A stretch of 64,000 bases of DNA from Endotrypanum monterogeii. Its lineage: Eukaryota > Euglenozoa > Kinetoplastea > Trypanosomatida > Trypanosomatidae. Positions 20,401 through 30,353 of the stretch are shown one piece after another. The notes beneath the pieces were generated by a model that saw only the letters and a list, made by a program, of their open reading frames with translations, ran no database searches and had not been told where the DNA came from. Where the stretch lies: assembly GCA_000333855.2 (NCBI GenBank), contig CM007325.1, positions 223,795-287,794 on the forward strand, written 5' to 3'. The position numbers and the translations under genes are program-made. The number at the start of each line of letters is the position of its first letter. Position 1 is the stretch's first letter.

Positions 20401-21692
20401 ATAGCGTCTCTCGTAAAAAAACGGTGTCGTCATCGGCACCAGCCGACACGAAACCCGTTGCGTCGTTGAACCCAAAGGCAAATAAGACCAATCAATCTGT
20501 AGGGCACAGTGCACGCTGCCCAGTCGCCGAAGTTGTTCAGCGAGAAGCCACGCGGTCGCAGCCTGCCACCCCGGTGTCTGCTGGGGCAGTGAGTGCTGCG
20601 TCTGCTGCACCAAGCACCAGTATCGCGGTCAGTCAAAAAGCCCAAACGAGAGGAACCGCCGCGCCGGGACGGGCGCGAACACGGAGTCCAGGCAGTCGCC
20701 CGCACACCTCCTTGCCTTCGGCCCAGGGACAGACGCATACTGGGCGTAGCAACAGCCATACCGCCCACGCGGACCCCAATGCCTCCTGCACGCCTTTACG
20801 CAAACAGGAGCTAACCTTTCTGAGCAGGGAAACAGTCGCGCGACTGAGCACGCCTCAGCCGCGACGAGGTGTTAACAAGAGTGCCATCGTAGGGGTAAGC
20901 CCCATTTCGCGCCGTAGTCAGAGCGGCGGGACAGTGCAGACGTGCAGCAAGTGGATTGACGAGATGCTTGCCTCCTCCACCGTGAAATTCTCCGGCGTGC
21001 GTACTGGTGGATGCGTTGGGGAAACCGTGGCAGCGCCAAACACAATCCCACTCGTCGATCTCCGTCATGAGTTCAAGCCTCGCATCACTGGCGGCAGCGG
21101 CCCCGGCAGCGCACGCGTTGCATCACCGTCCCTGCACGATGGCGATAGGAAGGACTACACGCTTGGGTTCACGGGATCGCGTGCGCGAGCGCACATACCA
21201 GGCATCTCCTTCAAAAGCATGACCGGCGCACGATCGGCTACAGGTTCGCCACCGCGCCAGAGGGGCACAGCCGCCTCCACCGGCGCCGGCGCGGCGAGGA
21301 TGAAGACAGTCGCGGGCTTATCAGGAGGAATGCCATATCACGCCTATTCTTCCATACGTATACATGACCCGGCTCGCAAGTCACCCTGGGCCCTGGCCCC
21401 AGAGCGCGAAAATTTTCGGCTTTTACCAGGTAAGCCCGCCCTCTCGCGGCGTCGGCGCATCTCCGCTATTGGCGACACGACCCCGGAAAACAGTGCTGAC
21501 GACACACAACCGAGCACACGGGACTCCACACGCATTGTTGTTGAAGAAGTCCATCTCGACGAGCACAACCGCCCCTACCTAAAAGTGCGGCCGCTGCCGA
21601 CGAGCGAGGAAATGGAAGCACAGCGTGCGGCGGTGGAGCGTCTATCACGACCGAAACCCGTCCACTGTCGTCCCGGCGACCTCCCATCATGA
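17427..21692 (+). CDS. Hypothetical disordered protein
   Basis: A 1421-residue protein with no domain I recognise. The N-terminal third is Pro/Met/Gly/Ser-rich. The middle is Ser/Arg-rich, with a short helical segment near residue 696 (LRDLSTRDLYRLANIL) followed at about 742 by an acidic Asp/Ser tract. The final 50 residues (about 1369-1418) look more ordered and end with a Glu/Arg-rich helix. The start is set at the ATG at 17427: the open frame before it begins at TTG, and this is the first ATG after the predicted splice acceptor. Long uninterrupted GC-rich coding supports a real gene. Function unknown. Confidence 0.88.
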   Translation: MASLSSSNALHVAPGRMAGPMSSLGSHEGMNREHSMPQPPRAYSMQSSPQPRGGYRNMGPMRSPVSAAPSRGGGGEGPPYGIPPGFRAKLPPGFIPMKAPPTVPLKHIPSTSPHPHPLSTSARAHKIMMPPGMMPQGGYSGAAATMARPSQSPAMSSQKKFMMVPLTGPPMRANLSAPSGTSLSGSMGNPSPSPQPTTPSAEATSTTADRSHKSLIQRGFNSFVNLLGHGTKSSQGREQGDKLELHSREASGLAAHGGVMGSSPTRNNTTLIPNNHPGGHLSPKQPPGPLHSRSSAVAHTLWDAAPSGSATTAGAQARVQSNLFMAMQSPQNSGAFPGAANATARPLRPPSSRSSSVVTPLRQDPPPTSSPQLLSERLSRAVSQPHTQLVPAASLPSPAPTAAVNAVRVPSAAIIKEGALPEVGVLSIGHRLHQLGESSEDSDSQVSLDGALADTVNHDDAIQHAEDPDVSAKGPDPETNASAGATIAEMTAATPSVLSLSPRGDKKLSTHASRSHSPVRQAAATAARSATAAVKQQEEEGTGAPRGPRELHQTVLEAKKPRSTQRTHPLQPSVETHAVREAQSPSEEDDTQKPSSVDQNCDSVTSTTSCRPLPSPSPDASIASAAGRAENPRSTVRGRGDAGGGALSGPTQKRKRPDTPGHAHRPPSKIDSRRASSQRRSSDDEKHISDNEANARRGLRDLSTRDLYRLANILRDTNTSPTSGNIYCWQRHNSRHGLYGSEDSDADTDSDGDGSWGHRRPQRSSQRSRSMPPANTVGVPWRYTGTHHSSNLFASPPRVRRPLGYINVGGGRYERVGGSPYTRHQSRHRAVLAGANRRQGSLSGSWRPGMPPLLQDDQHLSVAPSRASAFVDTRQESSRRGGGVGSSSGASLHNDGQQRQPHGSHRSQPRRRPTGAGSGSTTGIGLDDTVLSAADSQHPYCLPTPAMLPLSQSISPLRDSPAGASGQGAQQYRRESSPRPGLLLRQELGQPYSVSRKKTVSSSAPADTKPVASLNPKANKTNQSVGHSARCPVAEVVQREATRSQPATPVSAGAVSAASAAPSTSIAVSQKAQTRGTAAPGRARTRSPGSRPHTSLPSAQGQTHTGRSNSHTAHADPNASCTPLRKQELTFLSRETVARLSTPQPRRGVNKSAIVGVSPISRRSQSGGTVQTCSKWIDEMLASSTVKFSGVRTGGCVGETVAAPNTIPLVDLRHEFKPRITGGSGPGSARVASPSLHDGDRKDYTLGFTGSRARAHIPGISFKSMTGARSATGSPPRQRGTAASTGAGAARMKTVAGLSGGMPYHAYSSIRIHDPARKSPWALAPERENFRLLPGKPALSRRRRISAIGDTTPENSADDTQPSTRDSTRIVVEEVHLDEHNRPYLKVRPLPTSEEMEAQRAAVERLSRPKPVHCRPGDLPS

Positions 21693-22734
21693 TCACCACC
21701 ACCACCACCATCATCATCCTACAAGTATTTATGTCCTGCGCATGCGTGCATTCCACTCGCTTAGCGAATTTGCCTCCACCCACCCACCCCAACGTGCGTG
21801 GACGGAGGCGAGTCAATGGATGACGAACCCGCGCATGAGATGAACGAGAAAAGAGAGTGATGCAAGGCCGCTTCTGTTGTCTGTTCATGGCCCAACACGC
21901 ACACTTGTGCGCATGCTACCCCCCCCCCCTCTCGAGGCTGTATTCTGCACCCGCAGTAACCACAACCCCTTTCGGTGTCTTGACGCAACTTGGGGATGAA
22001 CGCCTGAGACGCAGTCCGTATATTTCATGAACATCATTTCTCTCCCTACCTTCCCCTCATCTTCCTTCCTTACACACTCTTTCTGTGTGATCTGGCCCCG
22101 CCCTCACGTCACGCCATCATCACGATCATGATGATGACACACGCATGCACCTACGCTTTCACAAAAGGATACTGTGGTCTACCCCCGACCCACCCACCCA
22201 CCCACCCAAGCACGCACACACACTCACTCACTCACACACACACACACACATCTCTCCCCTCTTTCCCCACCCTCAAGTATCCCCAGTACCTCACCGTGAA
22301 ACGCAGCGAATAAGAGGGACACAGAAGGCTTTGTGCATTCATCCAAAGCATTTCACCCTCCTCGGACAAAAAAAAAAAAATAAACAGCGAAGAAAAAGCA
22401 CCCTTAAAAAAAAAAAAAAAAAAACCGACCCCCCCGACACACACACACACACACACACAAACGCACACAAACGCACGCGCAACCCTGCGCAAGAAGGCGC
22501 GTACAAACCCCTGCTAGAGCCGCCTCCGCGCCCCCTTCCCCTCCCCCTTCCCTCCTCTTTCTTTTATTCATGAAAATCCTCTTTAGTGGTGTCAGCTGTC
22601 AACATTTCTTTCTTCCTTTTTTTTTTTGGTGATAGACGTATCCAGCGTATCGTGAAGAGCTTGTAGATCAACACGTGCGCCGGCGTGTCCCTTCCCCCCT
22701 CCCCCTCCTCGTCTTTGCATGTAGGCGCGTGAGG

Positions 22735-22767
<33 letters not shown>

Positions 22768-22994
22768 AGTGCGTGATAAGCCTATTTCCCTGTTAATCAA
22801 TACGCCCTCTTTTTCCCCTGCTGTGTGCCCTCCTCCCCCCCCCCACTCCCACTCCCATACCCTCCCACCCACTCCCTTCTTTTTGTACGTGTGTGTGTTT
22901 TGGTGGGTTGTGTTTATATCTAAATATATATATATATATATATTATATATTATATATTTTTTCCCCTGTTGGTCGTTGTTTTAGGGGGTAAGTT

Positions 22995-23000
22995 TTTGTC

Positions 23001-23034
<34 letters not shown>

Positions 23035-23040
23035 GACAAA
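22995..23040. repeat. 46-bp perfect palindrome centred on (AT)13
   Basis: TTTGTCGTTT at 22995-23004, then (AT)13 at 23005-23030, then AAACGACAAA at 23031-23040. The 10-bp unique arms are exact reverse complements, so all 46 bp form a perfect inverted repeat capable of a cruciform or RNA hairpin. Confidence 0.95.
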
Positions 23041-23154
23041 GGAAGGGGGAAAATCGTCGACAACTGTCCTTTGCCTCACCCTCTCCCTTCCATCCATCAA
23101 ACCCTCCAATTTTTTTTTCTGTTGTTTCGCTGTTGTTGCATCTTTCGTGTATCT

Positions 23155-23194
23155 CTCTCTCTATATATATATATAAATATATTTATAGAGAGAG
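23155..23194. repeat. Inverted repeat with CT/GA-rich arms around an AT core
   Basis: CTCTCTCTATA at 23155-23165 is the exact reverse complement of TATAGAGAGAG at 23184-23194. The 18-nt AT-only core can pair further. It lies only 114 bp from the preceding palindrome. Confidence 0.85.
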
Positions 23195-24053
23195 TTTGAT
23201 ATATAGATAGATACGTACACCATCTGCATCCACACAGCACGACCCACCTCACGCTCAAGGAAGAGAAAAAAAAAAAGTGAAGAAGTGTTCGTCTTTTTTT
23301 ATTATTTTATTTTTCTGTGTTCGTGTGTGGTTGTGTGCGCGTCCCACAGATTCTCTCCCATATCTCTGTTCATCTATTTCCCGCTTGATCGTCCTGCCTT
23401 GACCCGTCTTGCTGATTTTTCTCTATAAGTTTTTTTTTTTTTCATATAAGTTGTGAGTCCAGTGTTGCTGTGCGCTTGCTGTCCCCCCCCCCCCTTCCCT
23501 TGGTCTCCCCCTGTGGTTTGGCCTGTGCCCCCACCCCCTCCTCGAGGTAAAGAAAAAAATCCCCGGGAGGAAAGGGTGAGAATTTTTTTTTTTTTTGTTG
23601 CTCATTTTTCCTTCATCCCTCCTGACTGACAGATTTTTTTTTGTTGTTGTTTGTAGTTTCGACTGTTTCGCAATCCTGTTTTGTTTCTGTGTCTACTCAC
23701 CCTCTCGCCCTCCCCGCTGTCGTCGCCGTCGTCGTCACTGTTTTTTTTTTTTTTTTTTGTTAAGGTGACAAAGTGGGGAAAGAAAGGTGTAACCTTTTTT
23801 TTTTTTTTGAGGGGGGTGTTTTCTTTTGTTTTGTCTGTTTGTGTTGCCGCCCTCCACCCATCCCCCTTTACAACTCACCGCCTCCCCTCCTGTTCCCCCC
23901 CCCCCTCCCCTCCCTCCCTCCCTCTCTCTCCCCCGTGTGCGTCTCCAGACAGCCAAAAAAAGAAAGCATACATACACACACGCGCGGGTGCGCAGTGGAG
24001 AGGAGCACACGGACAAGGCAAAATAAGAAAAAAAAGAAATACTGAAGGGAGTC

Positions 24054-24089
<36 letters not shown>

Positions 24090-24485
24090 GTAAGGAAGCA
24101 AAAAAAAACAGAGCAAAAAGATACGGAATATCGAGCAGGTCCGTGGGGAAGAAAAGGAAGCAAGGAAATACTTCTCCCGTCTGGACCTTCCCTCCCCCTC
24201 CTTTTTTTTTCTTCTCTCGATCGCCCTGGCCGGTGCGTACGGAAAACCTAACTACATCGCTCACGAAGGGTCTTCGAAGACACCGACTTCCCCTTGTTTG
24301 TTTCCCCACCCCACCTTTTTTTTTTTTTTGTTGTGTGTGTGTGTGTTTTTTGTACTGTGCCCTATTTCTCTCTTCGATTGTTCTTTTTGTGTGTGTGACG
24401 ACTACAGCTGCTGAGTCTTTGTTTTTCTTTCCTCCGGTCTCCTCCCCTCTCCCTCACTACCCCTTCCCTTCTCTCCTCCCCTCCA

Positions 24486-24487
24486 AG
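24486..24487 (+). promoter_or_regulatory. Spliced-leader acceptor for the cyclin gene
   Basis: A long, almost pure pyrimidine tract at about 24428-24484 ends in AAG at 24485-24487. No ATG occurs from there to 24644, which fixes the start choice. Confidence 0.6.
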
Positions 24488-24550
24488 TTTATATCACATC
24501 GATTCTCTGCTGCTGTTGTTCTCTGTGTCACGTTTCCCGTTTGCGTGCGT

Positions 24551-24594
<44 letters not shown>

Positions 24595-24643
24595 GGAGGG
24601 GTAAGCGCGCGTGCCATTGTGCCCGCAGCGCCACTTGCCTTTC

Positions 24644-27630
24644 ATGGATTGCGTGCAACCTTGTCCGTCCCATCATCGACGACTGTCCCAGCTAGCGCAC
24701 CACCCCTCAACGTCTGTCGCGGGAACCGGTGACGTGATCACTGGTGTTGTTGGCTCTCGTGGCCCCACTAGTGGACTGTGCGTTTCCGCCAGCGTGTCTA
24801 GTGCATTCTCGAAGGACTGCACCGACTTACCCCTTCAGGCTCACAAAGAATTGCAGCAGCTGTCCTTCACCAACACCACGACGTCGTCGTCGTCGTCCAA
24901 CCCTATCTCGACAGTGGCGCTCGCACAAGACAGTCAGACACAGGACCGTTTTCTTTACGCCAACGCAGCGACCACTATCCCAGGAGATCCACAGAAGAAC
25001 GAGCACGCACAGCACCTCCCCGTCATCAACGGCCACATCAGAGCTACAACAGCGGTTACAGACACCTCGCTGCACTCCTCCCCCCTAATCGAGACCTTAT
25101 CCCCTCACCAGCAGCAGTTGCCTCAGCGCTCCCGTCCGCAACGCGCTGTCGACGAGACGAGCCACGCGTACCCTCACTCCTGCTCCTCCTTGGGGCCGTC
25201 GCAGGACTCGCGTCTAGGCAGCCAAACTCGCACCAACGACGACACCCTCAGCGCCGCCTGTGTGGACAGTACCACCGCGGCAGCCGTGTGTTTTGGCCAA
25301 GACGCCAGCCATCAGCAGCCCCACCAACGCCGCCGCCACAGCGACGATCCGTTGCAGCAGCAGCAGCAGCGTGTCAAATGCAGCGCGTCGTTCAGCAAGC
25401 GACCCAGACAACAACCGCAAGATCGAACCCTCGCGCAGCCCGACCCTCCTCCGCGACCTCATCACGCAAATTTAAAAGACGACGAGGAGTCTACCCTCTT
25501 GTGCAGCAGCTCCGGCGCAGCCATGTACATACCTGACCTCTCCACATTTGCGGACACGTCCTCCCAGCGGCACCGACTGGCGACGGCGACAACAAAAATG
25601 ACGGTGTCTTCTGAATCAAATCGTATCGACACTAATCATGAAGAGTTCGGAAACTGTCGCACCCCAATACACCTGCGCGACCAACGTAGCGGAAGCGGGG
25701 ATGACCGCGGCACGACCAATGAGCAGGCAGTGGGGAGCACAGAGCACGAAGAGGATCGAGAAATGCAACGCGCTGCGCACTCACCCCTGCACCTTCGGTT
25801 CCGTGGAACTCGGAATCATAGACATGATAGCCCTCCACTGGTGACTACAGGCGTCATCGTCGCCACGGGTGGTGGTGCTGCGGTCACCGACATGATCCCC
25901 TCGTGCCTCTCCGCTCCTGATGCTACTCCACAGGAACCACCACCCAAGCGCTTCGCCACCGGTGAGGGTGAAGCCGTGATGTTTGATGAGCTCCGCGACG
26001 CCTCGGGCTCACGAATGTCCGCCACTGCAGATGCGCCGTCACAGGTTCCTGACGCGAACGCCCGCGGTAATGAAGAGGGCCTGTATTCCCCTCAGCAGGA
26101 TGGGGAGGAGCGTGCTCAGTCCCTCAGTGCATCTCCGCGCTTCGACAGCGATGAAAGCGGGGCAGGCGAACTCAGGCAACCGCCGGGAGATCGCAACCGT
26201 GCCGAACTTGGCGAGGAGCATGCTCTCTCTGGCGTGAACTGGACAGCGAGGAAGCAGCAGCAGCAGAGCCGCGCCCGCGGACGGAAGAAGTGTGCTTCAG
26301 TTCGGAGCAGTCGTAACGGTGGTAGTGACAGTGTCACCGCCGAAATTCCATACAATCCATGCCACCTTCCCCCACGGCCGTCCCAGTCGCCAAAATTGGG
26401 ATCTGCCCCGGATGCGTCAACAGTAGTCACCTCCGTATCCGCGCACTTGCCTGGTGCTCTCGAAATGAACTGTGCAGGTGTTCCTCCTACCTGCGCCACC
26501 CCCCCGGCCACACAGCAGCAGAATGTCGTCGGTGGCGCTACGGTCGCACCGCCCCGCGCGTTGATCCAACTCACCGACACGCGCTACGCCTTCATGGCAC
26601 TCTCCTTTATGATGCGCATGCTGTGTAAGCTGCACAAGGGTGAGCCCATCCCATCTAGTGATTTTCATTCGCACTGCATACCGCCGATGCGAGTGACGAT
26701 GTACGTGCAGCGGCTGGTGCGCTACTGCGCCTGTAGCGGCGAGGCACTTCTCTGCTCATTTCTTCTTCTGCTCAAGTACGTCTTCCGAAGTGGTCATCCA
26801 GTGACTATATACAACGCACACCGACTGCTCATCACCGGTATCGTCCTCGGCATCAAGCTCAGAGATGACGTATATTATAGCAATGTCTACTATGGCCGTA
26901 TTGGCGGCATCAGCAAGCGCGAAATGAATAAACTAGAACTCCTCTTCCTCGACAAGATCGAGTGGGAAACACAGGTGCACGAGGACGAGTATGTGGCGCT
27001 GTTGGATCTGCTAGCCGAGCTCCGCATTGACACGGAGCCGACCAGTGCGCAGCTCGAAGCCTTTTCGGCAGCACACCCAGACAAAGTTGCTGTGTACGAG
27101 CTGGATGAGGAGGATGAAGATATTCCCGAGTCTAACGCGAAGCCACCATCGAACGGCGCCGACTCGACTGTCTCCGCCTACGGGAACGATGACACGGCCG
27201 CAGCAGCAGCATCGACTTCCACCAGCCTTCCTGCTGCAGAGCAGCAGCGCCTGAAGGTGCTTCGTGGTGCCTACCGACTGCATCAGTGGCACACCCTCGT
27301 TGCCCCGTGGATAGCACACCTGGAGGACAATGTGTTAGCCCGAGTCAAGGAAAACGCAGCTGCCGCTGCGGCGGCCCAAGAGGAGGAGGGTCTGCGTTGG
27401 CAGAGGTACGACCGCGAGGATGAGCTGGCGCGAGTGTCGCGGCGCAAACAGTCCTCTTCCGCAAGTCTGCGGATATCGCCCATCTCCGGACAGAGACGCG
27501 AAAACAGCAAGGGCACGATCACCGCGCCCATTGGGGGAGTGTGGTCCTCCGAGCCCCCGTACAAGTGTGTTGTGTCCAACCATGACGGCAGCAACCTGCC
27601 GCATCGTAGCTCGAGTGACCCAGTCATCAC

Positions 27631-27661
<31 letters not shown>

Positions 27662-28879
27662 CACTCCTCGGCTGCCGGCAACAACGGTAGTGGCGACGGT
27701 GTACGCTACAATAACCTGAGGATCTTCGCCAACAGCGCAAGCAGCGGTTGCTTTGGCACTAACTCCGCAGCCGTGATGAGCCAAGGCGGCCGGGGCCCCA
27801 ACCCTAGCCAGCGGAATTCGTATGGTGCCAGCGCGGCAGCCGAGAGGTCCATGCTGCTCTCCTCTACCTCGATCCCTGGCCACCAGCAGTACACCAACGC
27901 AGGCGCTGGGCAATCATTCCACTACTCGGAAACAGACGTGACTCGCGCGTTGCCCCAGTCGCGGCACCAGACGATCACCATGTCTTCCGCATCCGCCGCG
28001 GCGGATCGACCGCCACGCGCAGCCACCGTCACCTCTCACTTCGATATAACGAATCGTGTAATGGGATCCTCAGCCGTTTCCCCAGGTAATTTGAACTCTG
28101 TCTCGGAGCCCCGCCAACCTGCAGCCCGGCAGCAGCGGCAGCGGCAGCAGCAGCAGCAGCAGCAGCAAGTGCCATCCGCGACGGAGAACAGTGCGCGGCT
28201 CAAATCACCAGTGTCGACCACAGCCCATGGAAGCGGCATCAACGTCAACGCCCAGCCTTATTATTATGTCAGTAGCCGTATGCGAAAGCAGCAACAGCAA
28301 CAACAAGCGACAGCGACAGCGACAGCGTCGTCGCTCTTCTCGGCAGCTCAATCGGCCGTCGGCCCTGCGAGCTCGGCGATCGCCGGGAGCAGAGCCAACG
28401 TACCGAAAGCGACTGCAGTGAGCACAGATGGTGCCACGGATGCCGCGCAGCTTCCGCCGTCGGCGACGCTTGAAGGGAGCAGCGCTGTGCACTCGCCGGT
28501 CTCTTCATTTACGAGTCCTGCGTGTATCAACTCCACGACACACCTTAGCTCATGCCCGAAGCCACCCACAGCCTATGTCTCAGGTCATGCATCGCAACAG
28601 AGCGGCCTCGACAACGGCGTCGAGACGGTGTCGATGGGTAGCATTCGTGCCGATAGCGCCAGCAGCAACGCACGGACGCACACCTTTCCGTCGCGGCCCA
28701 TCCCCAAGTCGGGTGTGAGCAACCCCGGAGAGCAGGTGATGTGGACACACGTACCACAGTGGTTAGGGGATACAACCCATGCACCAACGCACGCGCCAGT
28801 ACACCGCCGCTCAAATTTCGCTTCGCAGCACTCAGTTGGAAAGAAGCGCTCGAAACCAGACAGCTACAAGGACTACTGA
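24644..28879 (+). CDS. PHO80-like (P-type) cyclin in a large disordered protein
   Basis: A 1411-residue protein with one conserved module, a cyclin box of the PHO80/Pho80-like type, at about residues 640-795. Signatures include the RLVRYCACSGEALLCSFLLL helix, NAHRLLITGIVLGIKLRDD and YYGRIGGISKREMNKLELLF, the last matching the Pho80-family YAKVGGVS..E.N.LE..FL block. Such cyclins partner CDK-like kinases; trypanosomatids have several (CYC2 type) acting in the cell cycle. P-type cyclins are commonly a few hundred residues, so this one has extra disordered arms of about 640 residues N-terminal and 615 C-terminal, with Gln runs (about 25350, 28150 and 28290), an Asp/Glu stretch just after the box and a Gly9 run at about 27630-27660. 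The open frame upstream begins at GTG; the first ATG after the acceptor is 24644. The domain call is firm; the CDK partner is unknown. Confidence 0.92.
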
Positions 28880-29138
28880 GATGCTACTACGAATCAAACG
28901 CAAAGCGTGTGTGTGTGTGTGTGTGTGTATGGTGGATCTTCTGGGGAGAGAAAATCAAAAGATGGAGAGGGGAGGAAGGCAGTATGGCCGGCACGTACGC
29001 CTTGTGCGTGGAGCACGCAGCCGCAGACCACGAAATAACCTTAACTTAATATACCTCCCATGACGAAAAGATGAGAACAGAATTAATTTTAAAAAAAAAT
29101 AAAGAAGTGTTTGGACTCTGCCTGTCTCTCTCTCTGTG

Positions 29139-29197
<59 letters not shown>

Positions 29198-30036
29198 TGA
29201 GAAGGTACTCAAGGCGTGCATCGAGTCTATAGACGTATCCTCCCGCCGCCCACATACCCGCTCTTTCCCCCTCAAAGCACTTCTTTTTTTTTTTTTAGTC
29301 TCTGTCGACATCTACTCAGCTGTCTGTTACATATTTTGGCACCATAACAACATCAAAGCGATTGGCTTATCAAAACCCAAACCATCGAGAAGACTGTGAA
29401 GGTCGTCGTCACCTCCCTCTCCCCCACTCCTTGTAAGTGGCGCCGTGAAAGACGACGTCTCGGTGTACGTTAGGGGGGAGGGGGAGGGAAGGAAAGAAAA
29501 AAAAAGGGTGTTGTGCTGTGTTGAGCATCTCGAATCGTTTTATATATGTTATATCTTCCCTCCCTATTTTTTTCTGCGTCCAGCCATGACGTGTCCAAGA
29601 GAAAATGTGGAATAAAAAAAGAAAAAGAATTTTAAAAAAGGTGGCGGGGCAACATTCGCCCCAGCACGGGACGAGGGGGGAAAGGAGGGAGGAGTCTGAG
29701 CACGTGACTCCCTCTGACCTATCTGCCACCCACTTCGTTCCTTTCGTGTTCATCATGCACACAAATACCCTTCTCATCTCTCTGCTGAGAACGGTGTGTG
29801 TGTGGGGGGGGGAGGGGATTCCTGATCATCAATGTGTATGTTCCCCTGCTGCACCACCACAGAGATGTGACTCCATCTCTCGTATTGCGCTCCCCTCCTC
29901 CCCTTCATCTTCCCCCTCCTAGCGCTGTCTCGAATGCCATCTCCCCCTCCCCCCCCGCCTCTATCTCCACTCACACCCGCACACATCCATACAATCAATC
30001 AATCTTGCAAGTCGTCGTCAGTGCACAACAACATCG

Positions 30037-30073
<37 letters not shown>

Positions 30074-30353
30074 TACGAACTGCTTTCATCGCTGCACCAG
30101 CGTTGTTGCTGAACACTCACGCACGAGAGTGTGTGTGGGGGGGTGGGGGGGTCAGTTTTCTCGTCGTCTCTGGTGTGTGGGTGTGTAGTGGTGTGCCATC
30201 AACCCTTGTTGTGAGACCGCGCACAACACACACACACACACACACACCAAAAGCATATATATATGTATATATATATATATATATATTTATTTATTTACAC
30301 ATATATATCTATACTCCACTCTCTTCTTATTTACGAAGAATTTACCTCCGACC
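28880..30353. other. Intergenic region, no gene seen
   Basis: 1.5 kb of UTR-type DNA: (GT)n at 28908-28928, an interrupted (GT)n block at about 29143-29197, A- and T-runs near 29090 and 29285, a G-run near 29805, (TA)n at about 30041-30071, (CA)n near 30225-30246 and (TA)n near 30256-30288. A pyrimidine-rich stretch at 30309-30332 leads to the phosphatase gene. Confidence 0.75.
30337..30338 (+). promoter_or_regulatory. Candidate spliced-leader acceptor for the phosphatase gene
   Basis: AG after the pyrimidine-rich stretch at 30309-30332, leaving a short leader of about 15 nt before the ATG at 30354. Confidence 0.45.

Larger units (their letters stand above)
21693..24643. other. Largest intergenic region (2.95 kb), no gene seen
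   Basis: The longest gap in the window. It holds many homopolymer T and A runs (22365-22425, 23430-23443, 23740-23757, 23796-23810, 24317-24329), (CA)n and (GT)n tracts (22440-22460, 22735-22760, 24557-24592), (TA)n tracts (22924-22942, 23005-23030, 24057-24084) and two hairpin-forming inverted repeats described separately. No open frame here has a credible composition. The near end carries a strong pyrimidine tract and acceptor for the cyclin gene. Confidence 0.75.

Noticed and set aside
22995..23040. Palindrome as a bacterial rho-independent terminator
   Set aside because: There is no GC-rich stem or U-tract, and the context is a kinetoplastid polycistronic unit.
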